A DNA stretch of 64,000 nt from Fabrea salina. Lineage: Eukaryota > Ciliophora > Heterotrichea > Heterotrichida > Fabreidae. Below, in pieces: positions 1-9,205 of this stretch; positions within the stretch are counted from its first letter, which is position 1; each line of letters opens with the position of its first letter. The stretch is from positions 163,957 through 227,956 of the forward strand of contig JALIHJ010000044.1 in the NCBI GenBank assembly GCA_022984795.1. Reading direction: 5' to 3'. The translations under genes and the position numbers were made by a program. The notes beneath the pieces were generated by a model. It did not search any database, was not told where the DNA came from, and worked only from the letters and a program-made list of their open reading frames with translations.

Positions 1-159
1 TTGAATTCCTGCGGCTGTTTGGTCTCCCCAATACCCGTCGACAGGCCCTGGGTTAAAGTTGTTGAATAGCAAAAAGTTCTGTGTAGCAATGGTTGTTTTG
101 GAACCAGTGTACCCATCAATTGGCCCGTCATAAAACTTAGGAATGTATGCTGACTCCAT
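1..159 (-). CDS. Partial gene with peptidoglycan-binding-like repeats (3' part outside window)
   Basis: The gene starts with ATG at base 159 and stays open to base 1, so only 53 residues are visible. They contain two similar stretches, about 27 residues apart, each of the form G-P-(I/V)-D-G-Y-x-G-x-x-T followed by Q. The second, PVDGYWGDQTAAGIQ, fits the core of the peptidoglycan-binding-like domain (D-G-x-x-G-x-x-T-x-x-A-I). No signal peptide is visible at the N-terminus, although this domain is usually found in secreted or periplasmic proteins. The start is preceded by the AATAA(A)TG context common in this window. The rest of the protein and its function cannot be judged. Confidence 0.6.
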   Translation of the reverse strand, partial: MESAYIPKFYDGPIDGYTGSKTTIATQNFLLFNNFNPGPVDGYWGDQTAAGIQ

Positions 160-277
160 TTATTGAATACTTAAATTCTAAACAATACACTGGGATCAAT
201 AGTCTTATACGGCTTGAAGAGTACCTAATACTCAAGCCATTATACTCAGTTAAATTAACTTAAACCTTTAAACTAAT

Positions 278-931
278 ATGAGAATCACAGTGGAACTTGT
301 GCAGAGGTCACCTCAGTGCATGAACGCTTTAAGAGAAAGAGAAATCTGCCTAAGAAGCCTGAAGATTCCTATGATTGAGAACCTAGGAGCCACCCTTGTA
401 AACTCCAATTAGGACCAGTTCGACGTGATTGACCTCATAAACAATGACATCACTAAACTAGAAGACACAGCTCCTCTAAGGCGTTTGAACACACTGCTTC
501 TAGCAAACAACGAGATCTCAAGGATTTCCAAAGAGTTCGGAAAGAACCTTCCCAACCTAGAAAACCTGATTCTCACTAATAATAAGGTAATCCTTACTTA
601 GATTAGAGACTTGTCCCAAATCGAGAACCTTTCAAACTGCAAGTCACTCAAAAGACTGTCGCTCATAGACAACCTAGTTACTAAACTCGAAAACTACAGG
701 TGCTTCACAATACACAAGTTGCCGCAACTAACTGTGCTTGACTTCCAAAAAGTGAAGCTCAAAGAAAGACAACTAGCAGAAGAAATCTACGGACAGCAAA
801 AAGAAGACCACCCTTTAATCGAAAAAAGAAGGAAACTGCAAGAAACTTATGAACCAAGTGAACCTTTACCTACACACTTAGAAGAAGAAGAAGAAACCTT
901 GCACGTCCCCAAGTACTTCCCTCAAACGTAA
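278..931 (+). CDS. SNRPA1: U2 snRNP protein A' (LRR protein), two 15-nt introns
   Basis: Spliced product of 207 residues from 278-397, 413-586 and 602-931. U2A' is a leucine-rich-repeat protein that pairs with U2B'' on U2 snRNA in the spliceosome. The match is clear along the length: an N-terminal region with IPxIENLGATL, LRRs ending in the NLILTNNK type, and the C-terminal LRR cap LDFQKVKLKERQ, which is almost invariant in the family. Without splicing the frame meets TAG at the end of both introns. Removing GTAAACTCCAATTAG and GTAATCCTTACTTAG restores ATL-DQFD and NNK-IRDL, exactly as in U2A' of other eukaryotes. The C-terminal tail is acidic and short. Next gene on the same strand begins 46 bp after the stop. 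Confidence 0.95.
398..412 (+). other. 15-nt intron 1 of U2A' gene
   Basis: GTAAACTCCAATTAG. Phase 0; removing it rejoins the conserved U2A' sequence GATL-DQFD and eliminates an in-frame TAG. A at position 10. Confidence 0.93.
587..601 (+). other. 15-nt intron 2 of U2A' gene
   Basis: GTAATCCTTACTTAG. Phase 0; its final TAG would otherwise stop the U2A' frame between two LRRs. A at position 10. Confidence 0.93.
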
Positions 932-977
932 CTGAAAAAAAAGAGTTTCACTTCTCAAAAATAAATAGTTTAAAAAC

Positions 978-3900
978 ATGAAAATAAAAATGCAGTGGGT
1001 AGTTTTAGTACTTACTTTATACAGTGTAACTGCTTGGGAATGCGGCAATCATCCCCAGAGCGAGTTGGAACCTGAATTTGTGGAAGTAGACAGTCCAAGG
1101 AAGTTAGGGTCTAGAAGTGAGGAGTTGAAACCTATAAGAATCCATGTGCACTACCACGAATTTGACTTAGGCTCCTTAGAAAGGAACAACTACTTCAAAA
1201 ACGAAGTGATGAACGCTACTTTGGAATGGTTCAGTTCAGTTTTACTAGTGCACCCACTTGAAAGCAAACTTAAGATGAGCTTGTCCAGCTGCGGAGGAGT
1301 TCCTGTCCCCGAAGAACACGCCACTGAAGGTGTTAACGCTGATGTCATAGTGTATATTACTTCCAAATACGAACCAGACGAAGGCTGGGCTGCCTATGCT
1401 GGTGCCTGTGCCTTGCAAGGGAGGTCTCCTAACAACGTAATTGCTGGACGCGCTTCTGTGAACAAAGCCCAGTTCGTGAACTTTGGTTTTGAAGCTCAGA
1501 TGAGTGTGATGATTCACGAAATTTCCCACTTGTTGGCTTTTTCAAAGGTGCTGTTTAACTACTTTAGAAAGCCAGACGGAAACCGCTACAGCACAGGAGA
1601 GTTCACCATTTCAGAGGTAGTCAGGGGCAGTGAAAAGTTACTTGTAAAGTCGCCTACTGTGCTGAACAAAGCCAGAGAAATATTTGGGTGCTCTAGTTTA
1701 GAAGGAGTTGAACTTGAGAACCAAGGAGGCAGTGGAACTGCAGGATCCCACTGGGAAATGCGAGTTATGTTCAACGACTACATGAACTCCCACGTAGTGG
1801 ACGACCCTGTGTACTCTAGCTTAACTTTGTCTCTGTTTGAAGACTCAGGCTGGTACAAGGTTAACTGGAACTACACCCAAGACAACATTTGGGGCAGAGG
1901 CAAAGGGTGCACTTTCCACGCTGACAAGTGCGTAGAAAACGGAATAGCTAAGTTTCCGGAGTTCTGCGTTTCTTCCGGAAGAACTTGTGACACTTTCCAC
2001 CTGTACAAAGGTTACTGCAACATAGCAAGTTTTGATGGAGCTTTGCCTGAACACTACCAGTACTTTTCAGACCCTTCTATTGGAGGAAGGGACTCTTATG
2101 TTGACTACTGTCCAATCAAGCAAGGGTACTCTAACGGCAGTTGCAGAGGCACTGGAGGGTCTTCAACTTCTACGTTGTCAATATTTCACGAGTCAGTAGG
2201 ATCTAACTCTCGGTGCTTGGAAGGGACTTTGATAGAAAAGGGCTGGAGGCTTTCAGGAGATCCCTACCACACTGCTTGTTATGAAGTAGTTGAGTGTTTA
2301 GAGGACAGAGCTTACGTAAGGGTTTGGGACGACATTGTAGTTTGCCCCTTCACAGGAGCCCAAGTAGAGGTTTCTGGAATGAACGGGTACTTGGTATGTC
2401 CGGACTCAGACATCCTTTGCTCAGACATTCCTTGCATGAATGGGTGCTATGGCCGTGGCAAGTGCAACAAAGGAGTTTGTGAGTGCAGAGAAGGATTTGG
2501 AGGCCCCGACTGCTCTAAAGAATGCGGGCCTAGTTGTTCTAACTGCGAAGAAACTAGCCCTAATGTGTGTTTGTCCTGCAGAGACCCAAACGCAATACTA
2601 CAACTCGACGGAACTTGTGAGTGCAAAACTGGGTACTTAGAAGTAAACGGAGTGTGTGAGTCACAGTGTCCTGAACTTTGTGACTTTTGTGACGACGAAG
2701 GCAACTGCATAGAGTGCATTTCCAATGCAATCTACGTAGGAACTAACACTTGTGAGTGTGAAAACGGGTTTGAAAGGGTTCAAGGACAGTGCAGCAAAGA
2801 ATGTGGAATTAACTGTAAAAAGTGCAGTGCTAAGTCAGGTCAGTGCCTTGAGTGCACTCAGCACGCAAGTGTAGTTAAGGGTTACTGCCAGTGCGATGAA
2901 GGGTTTATTGACTCTGGCTTTGGAGAGTGCATTGGTTTCTGTCCTGAGTTGTGTTTGGATTGCAACTACTCGACCTTTGAGTGTTCAAGTTGTGTGAAAA
3001 ACGCTTACCTCTCAGAAGGAAAGTGCAAGTGCGAGCCAGGGTTCGCGAACCACAATGGTTACTGCATTAAAGAATGCCAAAGTCTTTGCGAGTCTTGCGA
3101 CTACGAAGAAGGCAAGTGCAATGTCTGTAAAAAGAACTCCTTTTTAAACCAAAAAGGTTTTTGTGAGTGCAAAAAGGGTTACAAAGACAACGGATTTGGA
3201 GCTTGTATTTTAGACTGCGGCCCTCTTTGTAAGGAGTGTGAAGAGTCAACCCAGAAGTGTTTGGCTTGCAATGATCAGTCTTACCTGACCCAAGAAGGGA
3301 CTTGTGAATGCTTACAAGGCTACCAGAAGAAACAAGGAAGCTGTTATATAAAGTGCAGCAAACAGTGTGACACTTGCGAGCCTGATGACCCGAACACCTG
3401 CACTACCTGCAAGCCCAATGCTTTGTTGCAAGACGGAAAGTGCATTTGCAAGCAAGGGTTTAAAATGAACGAACTAGGACACTGTGTTTCTGAATGCAGT
3501 GCTTTGTGCGAGTCCTGTAACTCAGGAGTTTGTTCAGCTTGTAAAAAGAACTCCCACCTGCATAGTGACGGATCTTGCGTTTGCAAAGAAGGCTTTGAAG
3601 AAATAGACGGCAGGTGCTTTTTCAAGTGCCCTAAATTGTGCGACGCTTGCAGCTTAACTGAAAAGTACTGCACAGAATGCAAGTCAGGTGCACAGAAAAC
3701 CCAAGAAGGACTGTGTGAGTGCCCTGAAGGTTCCCAAGAAGTAGACGGAGAGTGCAAAGGTGCTTGCAACGGTCTCTGTAAAACTTGTTCAGAAGACAAG
3801 CTTAAGTGCCTAACTTGCAAAGCCGGGGGCTTAATTACTCAAGAAGGGTTTTGTCAGTGCGGAGAAGGACTTACACCAACTAAGAATGGGTGTGAGTCTA

Positions 3901-4310
3901 AATGTGATGCTTTGTGTAGTTACTGTGACTATCAAAGTCAAAGTTGTTTGGCCTGTGCTAGTTACTCTAGGTTAGTAGAAGGTAAGTGCGAGTGCTTGCC
4001 AGGCTTTAAAAGAGTTGCTGGTCACTGCCAGGCCATTTGCAATAGTCTTTGTACTGACTGCGCGAGTTGCGACGGGTCTCTGTGCACTAAGTGCGTAGAA
4101 AACGCTAGATTGAGTGAAAGCTTAGAGTGCGTGTGCAAAGAAGGGTACTATGAAGACTTGGGTTCATGCAAACCTATTTGTCCAGAGTTGTGTTCAGACT
4201 GTGAAGGACAAGTCTGCTCGATGTGCAAAAAAAACGCGCACTTGCAGAACGGTTCTTGTTACTGCAAAGAAGGATTCAAATTACACAGAGGAGAATGCAT
4301 TAGTAATTAA
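978..4310 (+). CDS. Leishmanolysin-like metalloprotease (M8) with long Cys-rich repeat tail
   Basis: 1110 residues with an N-terminal hydrophobic signal peptide (about residues 1-19). Residues about 50-360 form a leishmanolysin-type peptidase: the zinc motif HEISH lies at 180-184, and a downstream GSHWE supplies the third His seen in this family. An EGF-like module (about 490-515) follows, then some 600 residues of Cys repeats. These alternate a C-x2-C type block with a C-x-C-x-x-G-(F/Y) block roughly every 45-50 residues, about a dozen times. That architecture resembles ciliate M8 peptidases and surface proteins with furin/EGF-like repeats. There is no C-terminal membrane segment, so secretion is likely. 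The repeat tail is far longer than in trypanosomatid GP63 (about 600 residues in total). ATG is 46 bp after the U2A' stop. Confidence 0.88.
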   Translation: MKIKMQWVVLVLTLYSVTAWECGNHPQSELEPEFVEVDSPRKLGSRSEELKPIRIHVHYHEFDLGSLERNNYFKNEVMNATLEWFSSVLLVHPLESKLKMSLSSCGGVPVPEEHATEGVNADVIVYITSKYEPDEGWAAYAGACALQGRSPNNVIAGRASVNKAQFVNFGFEAQMSVMIHEISHLLAFSKVLFNYFRKPDGNRYSTGEFTISEVVRGSEKLLVKSPTVLNKAREIFGCSSLEGVELENQGGSGTAGSHWEMRVMFNDYMNSHVVDDPVYSSLTLSLFEDSGWYKVNWNYTQDNIWGRGKGCTFHADKCVENGIAKFPEFCVSSGRTCDTFHLYKGYCNIASFDGALPEHYQYFSDPSIGGRDSYVDYCPIKQGYSNGSCRGTGGSSTSTLSIFHESVGSNSRCLEGTLIEKGWRLSGDPYHTACYEVVECLEDRAYVRVWDDIVVCPFTGAQVEVSGMNGYLVCPDSDILCSDIPCMNGCYGRGKCNKGVCECREGFGGPDCSKECGPSCSNCEETSPNVCLSCRDPNAILQLDGTCECKTGYLEVNGVCESQCPELCDFCDDEGNCIECISNAIYVGTNTCECENGFERVQGQCSKECGINCKKCSAKSGQCLECTQHASVVKGYCQCDEGFIDSGFGECIGFCPELCLDCNYSTFECSSCVKNAYLSEGKCKCEPGFANHNGYCIKECQSLCESCDYEEGKCNVCKKNSFLNQKGFCECKKGYKDNGFGACILDCGPLCKECEESTQKCLACNDQSYLTQEGTCECLQGYQKKQGSCYIKCSKQCDTCEPDDPNTCTTCKPNALLQDGKCICKQGFKMNELGHCVSECSALCESCNSGVCSACKKNSHLHSDGSCVCKEGFEEIDGRCFFKCPKLCDACSLTEKYCTECKSGAQKTQEGLCECPEGSQEVDGECKGACNGLCKTCSEDKLKCLTCKAGGLITQEGFCQCGEGLTPTKNGCESKCDALCSYCDYQSQSCLACASYSRLVEGKCECLPGFKRVAGHCQAICNSLCTDCASCDGSLCTKCVENARLSESLECVCKEGYYEDLGSCKPICPELCSDCEGQVCSMCKKNAHLQNGSCYCKEGFKLHRGECISN

Positions 4311-4436
4311 AAAGAAGTTTATCAGAAATAAAACCTTTTTTATATAAAAAATGTAATTGTTGAAGAAATTCAAACTATGAATTACTTCATATTACTGTGA
4401 AATTAGCAGAGAAAGCTGATATTTAAGTTAGCATTA

Positions 4437-5003
4437 CTAGATAGCGCCCATTAGTAAGTAGCTGAGCTCAGAGAAGGACTCGTTTTCCTGAGCTTCATCG
4501 TAAAGTACTACGTCTGAATCGTCATCTTCAGTGGAGGACTGGGACTCTTCATCTAATTTTGAGTGGAGTTTTTCAAGCCAGTAATCCAAGTCGGGCTCAA
4601 CCAACTCCCAGTTAAGGCAGTCTAGCATAATAACTTCTAGTTCGTTTAATTCGGAAGTCTTGACTCCGCCAATTTTAGCAAAGGCGGAGTTCTTAAAAGG
4701 GGTGTCTTGTGAAAACTTAAACGCCAAAACAACAGCTACTAAAACAATGCGGTGCACATTCCGCGAATTTATGGAAAAAGACTTGAAATCCTTCAAGAGT
4801 CTGTTAAGGTAGCCTAGAGCCAACGCAAAGACCTCGTCGGGACAACTGAGTAAGTCGTGCAGTCTGTCAATGTAACTGAAAAGATTAAGCGGTGGGGCTT
4901 TTTTTCTAGAAAAAGCTTGGAGTGCTTCACCGGATGTTTTGGTTCCTTGTGGTCTGATCATCCTCGAGGAAAGTATGTGGTGAAATACTCTGACAGTTGA
5001 CAT
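4437..5003 (-). CDS. PHO80/P-U-type cyclin
   Basis: 188 residues. Residues about 40-150 form a single cyclin box of the PHO80/cyclin P-U type: a helix LFSYIDRLHDLLSC, the segment ALGYLNRLL, then NVHRIVLVAVVLAFKFSQD and the end motif LNELEVIMLDCLNWEL. Such cyclins activate CDK5/Pho85-class kinases in phosphate sensing, morphogenesis and cell-cycle control. The partner CDK is not in this window. The C-terminus is acidic and Ser-rich. The gene ends in TAG and is convergent with the metalloprotease, with 126 bp of AT-rich spacer between them. Confidence 0.85.
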   Translation of the reverse strand: MSTVRVFHHILSSRMIRPQGTKTSGEALQAFSRKKAPPLNLFSYIDRLHDLLSCPDEVFALALGYLNRLLKDFKSFSINSRNVHRIVLVAVVLAFKFSQDTPFKNSAFAKIGGVKTSELNELEVIMLDCLNWELVEPDLDYWLEKLHSKLDEESQSSTEDDDSDVVLYDEAQENESFSELSYLLMGAI

Positions 5004-5142
5004 TTTTTTATAACCCCAAAATTTCTTTGCCGCACATTTAACTTAGTAAAGATGAAAACTTGCAATTTACCGCTTACTTAGTTAATCCATTTTGGAGTCA
5101 TTTACTTAGTATAGAACAGGTTGAGAAAACTTAAAAGTATAA

Positions 5143-5535
5143 ATGGAAGAAGGACAAGTTACAGACGACGTAATTCTAAAGTAGCTTACTTACACTCACC
5201 AAGAACTTGACGAAAAAGTAATGACTGCTATTGAAGCAGTGCTTTCTAATAAAGTTTACCAAGAATCCGAAGTCCAGAACTGGGTGAACGAGATCTTAGA
5301 AAACATAGCCAGCAACCTTTACGAAGCACGCAAGCCTTTCAAGTACATGGGTAACTACTAAGCAGCTACCTGCATGATCACTCAGAAAACCGAAGCAGCT
5401 CTGCAAACAAGCACAGCTTGCAACTTCGAAGGCGGAACCGACATGGCAGTTCAGTACCAGTGGCCCAAAGACAAAAAGGACCAAGGGAACAAGACTATGC
5501 ACTGCTTTGTGACTTTATTTTGCACTCGATTTTAG
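5143..5535 (+). CDS. DYNLT1: Tctex-type dynein light chain, two 15-nt introns
   Basis: Spliced product of 120 residues from 5143-5169, 5185-5350 and 5366-5535. The sequence follows the Tctex1 fold: an N-terminal helix EKVMTAIEAVL, the segment NWVNEILENIASNL, the signature KPFKYM-ATCMITQK, then the beta-strand part with QWPKDK and KTMHCFVTLF. Tctex light chains dimerise on the dynein intermediate chain of cytoplasmic and axonemal dyneins. Two in-frame stops (TAG at 5182 and TAA at 5357-5359) lie in 15-nt introns; splicing the second restores KYMATC, which corresponds to KYIVTC of the human protein. The frame is too fragmented to show up as one long open frame. It ends in TAG, 30 bp before the next start. 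Confidence 0.92.
5170..5184 (+). other. 15-nt intron 1 of Tctex-type gene
   Basis: GTAATTCTAAAGTAG, phase 0, after the ninth codon. A at position 10. Confidence 0.85.
5351..5365 (+). other. 15-nt intron 2 of Tctex-type gene
   Basis: GTAACTACTAAGCAG, phase 1, with an internal TAA in the coding frame. It is the only intron recognised here ending in CAG rather than TAG. A at position 10. Confidence 0.9.
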
Positions 5536-5565
5536 TAACCAGAAGAGTAGTTAAAAGAGTTTAAA

Positions 5566-7854
5566 ATGGCAGGACTTCCTCGAGAAATTTTAAAGTGGAT
5601 CCAGTCACTTGACCTTTCTTACTCAGTTAAAAACCCCAAAAGGGACTTTGCCAGTGGGTTTCTGTTTGCTGAAATACTAAGCAAGTACAAGCCCGAAGTA
5701 GTTAAAATGCATGCTTTCGATAACGCAAGTGAACTCAACAGGAAAGAAAGTAACTGGGAGCACCTTTCAAGGCTTTTTGAAAAACTCAACCTTCCTATTT
5801 CCAAAAGTGACTGGGAACCTGTAATGCATGTAGCTCCTGAAGCTGCTTCAACCTTGCTAAAACGACTTTTCACTCTTCTCACAGGAAAGAAAGTCAACGA
5901 AGCACCCTCTTCCAACAAAATAGAAACCCCTCCTTTTGCCCACCCTACAGCTTCCCACTTACTCAGAGACTCCCAACTCCAAAGAATCCAGGACAAACCT
6001 ACAAGGGACCAAAACTCTTACTCAGTCTTGGCACGCCACACACAAACTCTCAAGTTCGAAAAAACCAAACCAGGAAGAATGTCTGTTCCTAGAAAAACAA
6101 CCAAGCCTAAAGAAACTTCAACTAAAAAAGTTGAAGAACAACCAGAAGAACCTATAACCATTATACCTGTGAACGTGAACCCTATGGAGAAAAGTCTACG
6201 GACTTCTAAAGCTTTGGCTCTGAACAAAAACGAAAAGTCTGCTTTCAAAGGCAACACTGAGTCTAACTTTGGAAAGTTCAAGTCCATGAGCGAGATTTTA
6301 AGTGAGTCAATTCTAGAAACTATCCACAATCCCAGTTTTAAAGCACTCAGAACAGAGGAGTTCAAAGACGTAGAGCACGGCGAAGAGCTTACTAAGAAGT
6401 TCTTTGGTGAAATCAACAGCTTCAGTAAAGAGTTCGTTTCAGCTTGTTTGAAGAACATGGAAGCAAAAGCTTCAATGATCTGTGACGTTTCAATTAAAGC
6501 TTCACAGGAGTTTGGAGTGTTTGTTGAGTACTTTATGAGGCTCTTAGCAGATATCCCCGCTAACTTTGCCAGTAAAGACCGACTGAGTTCCTTTTTAGAA
6601 GGTGTTGGAAAAAACATGTCTCTAAACGACTTTGCTGCAACAGAGCAGCTTTTCACTGGGTACTTTTTAAGCCCTCTTTCAGAACTGATCTTTGAGCAGC
6701 CTCATAAACTTAATGTGGTAGTTCCCCTTGTTTACAGCTTTTCTTTTAATAGTGAAATAGCCAGAATCAACTACTTAACTTCTTTGCTTGAAGACTTAGA
6801 CGACCACTCTGCAATCATCCGTATGATATCCCAGTTAGCCTGTTTTGACCAGGAGTACTTAGAAGACCTCCACGAGTACTACTTGTTTTACATCAGAATA
6901 GGACTTGACCACTCTTCCTCAAAAGTAAGGACTTCAGCCCTTTCAGCTTTAGGCCACATTGCAAGTCTCAACACTGGAGTTGTAAGACCTTTGTTTTCTA
7001 AGCTATACAAACTCAAAAAAGACTCTTGGTGGGAAGTCAGAGCACAACTTCTTAGGATCTGCGGAATAGTTCGTAGTCCTGAACTTAACGAACTGATTTT
7101 TAGTTTGTTCCACCCTAATGAAGTCCCTAACGTACTCAGAATAGGCGTTGTGTACTTAGCAAGCACCCTTCAAAACGTAGATGGACTCTGTGAAGTCTAC
7201 ATAAAGTGCTTGCTTAGGCTTCCCAGCAGCATTTTAAGTCAAGTTTTAGATCCCAAAGAAACTGCTCCTACTCCTTGTGTGATGGGTTTCGACACTCAAA
7301 CTTACCATTTAACTGGGGCTCCTAGTTACTGGGAACCTTTAACTGTTGCAAAGTCACTTTCTGCCTACATACAAACTAATGAACTCCAAAGCTTAGAACA
7401 GCCCCACATTCAAATTCTACAAGCTTGTTTAAACAACTCTTTAGAGAACGAAGACTGGCTTGTAGTGTTTGAAACCCTTAAAAACTACCTTTTCGTAGCA
7501 CTTTGCGACAGTGACATCTGCGAAGGAGCTATTCGAATCCTTAAAGTGTTTTTTACAACCGAAAAGCTTATGAACTACTTGTTTGAGCACAGCGAAGAAA
7601 CCCTGATAAAGTCCTTGAACTTACTACTTACCTCTGAAACAGACAAGCAGTGCATTGAAGGCACCATAGGGTTTTTGAAGTCGCTTTACTGGGAAGCCCA
7701 AACAGAAGCCTTGAGGGAGTTTGCTTTTAGAGTAGTCAAGAACTTTGCAGAAAAGTACCCTGTAGTGTTCGAAAGGTCCCAACTAGTAGAAGTAATCAAC
7801 GAAATGATAAGGCACCGCAGAGGCGACATCTTCAAAGAGTTCTTAAGTGATTAA
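5566..7854 (+). CDS. CH-domain (SPEF1/SPATA4-type) protein with HEAT-like repeats
   Basis: 762 residues. Residues 1-110 match the CH_2 type of calponin-homology domain found in SPEF1/CLAMP and SPATA4: LPREILKWIQSLDLS, then KRDFASGFLFAEIL and a later ESNWEHLSRLFEKLNLPI. This domain binds microtubules in cilia of many protists. A basic, Ser/Thr/Pro-rich linker follows (about 120-235). From about 250 to the end the protein is alpha-helical and HEAT/armadillo-like, for example around VRTSALSALGHIASL. The combination is longer than SPATA4 (about 300 residues). A role in the axoneme or cortical microtubules is inferred from the CH type. It ends 25 bp from the convergent kinase gene. Confidence 0.75.
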   Translation: MAGLPREILKWIQSLDLSYSVKNPKRDFASGFLFAEILSKYKPEVVKMHAFDNASELNRKESNWEHLSRLFEKLNLPISKSDWEPVMHVAPEAASTLLKRLFTLLTGKKVNEAPSSNKIETPPFAHPTASHLLRDSQLQRIQDKPTRDQNSYSVLARHTQTLKFEKTKPGRMSVPRKTTKPKETSTKKVEEQPEEPITIIPVNVNPMEKSLRTSKALALNKNEKSAFKGNTESNFGKFKSMSEILSESILETIHNPSFKALRTEEFKDVEHGEELTKKFFGEINSFSKEFVSACLKNMEAKASMICDVSIKASQEFGVFVEYFMRLLADIPANFASKDRLSSFLEGVGKNMSLNDFAATEQLFTGYFLSPLSELIFEQPHKLNVVVPLVYSFSFNSEIARINYLTSLLEDLDDHSAIIRMISQLACFDQEYLEDLHEYYLFYIRIGLDHSSSKVRTSALSALGHIASLNTGVVRPLFSKLYKLKKDSWWEVRAQLLRICGIVRSPELNELIFSLFHPNEVPNVLRIGVVYLASTLQNVDGLCEVYIKCLLRLPSSILSQVLDPKETAPTPCVMGFDTQTYHLTGAPSYWEPLTVAKSLSAYIQTNELQSLEQPHIQILQACLNNSLENEDWLVVFETLKNYLFVALCDSDICEGAIRILKVFFTTEKLMNYLFEHSEETLIKSLNLLLTSETDKQCIEGTIGFLKSLYWEAQTEALREFAFRVVKNFAEKYPVVFERSQLVEVINEMIRHRRGDIFKEFLSD

Positions 7855-7879
7855 ACGTGAATTAAATATTAAAGTGGCA

Positions 7880-8959
7880 TTACTTTGTGTTACTGTTTTC
7901 AGTGTGCGCATTTTGCTGATTGATATCGAAAAAGTACCCCGCAAACAAGTTTTGAGTGGAAGCAGCTTGCAGGAGCTCTGTGCTCTGAAGCATCAAAGGA
8001 GAGTTTTCGTCTCTCCACTTAGCAGAGTTTTGTCTTGGGTCAAAATTTTCCTGGTTTTGGGAAGGAACAAACGGAGGTTTGATTCTTTTTCTAAGTAACT
8101 TTTCCCACTTTTGGCTTAGAAGCCAAGGGTGGGACTTAACTTCGCCTGGACCGTTAACGCCTAGTCTGTTTGAGGGTTTCCTTTGAATTAACTTGTTCAC
8201 GAAGTCAGCAGCTTCCAAAGACCAGTTCTGAGGCACTTCTTCGGCTTTGATCCGGGCTTGTTTAGCAAGCATCTGGTCCCTGATTTCTTTGCGCGACTTG
8301 CCTTGGTAAGGCCTGCGGCCCATCATTAGTTCGTGCATTATAGCGCCTACAGCAAAGTAGTCAGCAGCTACTCCGTGGTTTTGCCTGCACATAACTTCAG
8401 GGGCCATGTAGCCAGGAGTTCCAGAGGTGTCCCTTGCGTTTTCAGGGTTCCAAACACGGGCTATTCCAAAGTCAGTTAGGTGGAGGTACCCTATTTGGTC
8501 AAAAACTAAGTTCTCAGGTTTGACGTCGCGGTGGATAATACCGTTGTTGTGTAAGTACTCTAGACCTGTCAGTATACACATTACTAAAAACTTAGTTTGC
8601 TTCTCGGTAAAGTTTCTGTAGCGAGTTATGTGGTACCTCAGGTCGCCTCCAGACTTGTAGTCCATGAGTAGGTACAAGTTGTCTCTGTCTTGAAAAGCAA
8701 ACTGCATGTTAACTATGAAAGGGTGCCGAATGATTGATAGTAGTTTCCGCTCGTTCATGACACTGTTTACGCTCCTTTTAGACAAAATTCTAGCTTTAGA
8801 CATTTCTTTCATAGCAAAAACTTCCCGAGTTTTTTTCAGCTGGACTTTCCAAACCCTTCCAAAGCCCCCCTTTCCTACAACGAAATGAGCTTCGAAGTTA
8901 TTTTTACATATTTGCACGTCAGAATCGTTGTTTTCGCACTTGAAATTGCAACTCCCCAT
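7880..8959 (-). CDS. AGC-family protein kinase (STK32/YANK-like), likely lipid-anchored
   Basis: 359 residues. The kinase domain runs from about 25 to 285: glycine loop GKGGFGRV, VAIK-type lysine in FAMKEM, HRDVKPEN, DFG as TDFGIA, and APE in GYMAPEV. The segment SGGDLRYHI resembles the GGDLRYH of STK32/YANK kinases, which sit in the AGC group. The N-terminus MGSCNFKC fits N-myristoylation on Gly2 with palmitoylation on nearby Cys, so membrane attachment is likely. A polar tail after the kinase domain ends in Asn/Gln-rich sequence. There is a 246-bp divergent spacer (8960-9205) to the phosphate carrier gene. Confidence 0.88.
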   Translation of the reverse strand: MGSCNFKCENNDSDVQICKNNFEAHFVVGKGGFGRVWKVQLKKTREVFAMKEMSKARILSKRSVNSVMNERKLLSIIRHPFIVNMQFAFQDRDNLYLLMDYKSGGDLRYHITRYRNFTEKQTKFLVMCILTGLEYLHNNGIIHRDVKPENLVFDQIGYLHLTDFGIARVWNPENARDTSGTPGYMAPEVMCRQNHGVAADYFAVGAIMHELMMGRRPYQGKSRKEIRDQMLAKQARIKAEEVPQNWSLEAADFVNKLIQRKPSNRLGVNGPGEVKSHPWLLSQKWEKLLRKRIKPPFVPSQNQENFDPRQNSAKWRDENSPLMLQSTELLQAASTQNLFAGYFFDINQQNAHTENSNTK

Positions 8960-9205
8960 AATTAATTTTAGGCAACTTTAACGGAATGCTTAGTTAAACT
9001 TACACACTTTGCTGTACAAGTTTTTTACTTTAAATAAAAAAATAAGTCAGAGCGTTTGTGGCTAAAAAAAATCAAACAAAACCAAGCAGGAAAACAAAAT
9101 ACTTTCTTCAGTAGTTCTAAAGCTTTTTAAAGCTTTTGTCTGGGAACTGCTTTTGTAACGTAATTAAAAAACCCAAATTCTATTTTTGATTGAGAGCCAT
9201 AATTA

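Noticed and set aside
5296-5502. Minus-strand 68-codon frame
   Set aside because: Lies opposite the spliced Tctex-type gene, which is well supported.
6018-6656. Minus-strand frame of 212 codons inside the CH/HEAT gene
   Set aside because: Ser/Leu-rich antisense shadow without domain support.
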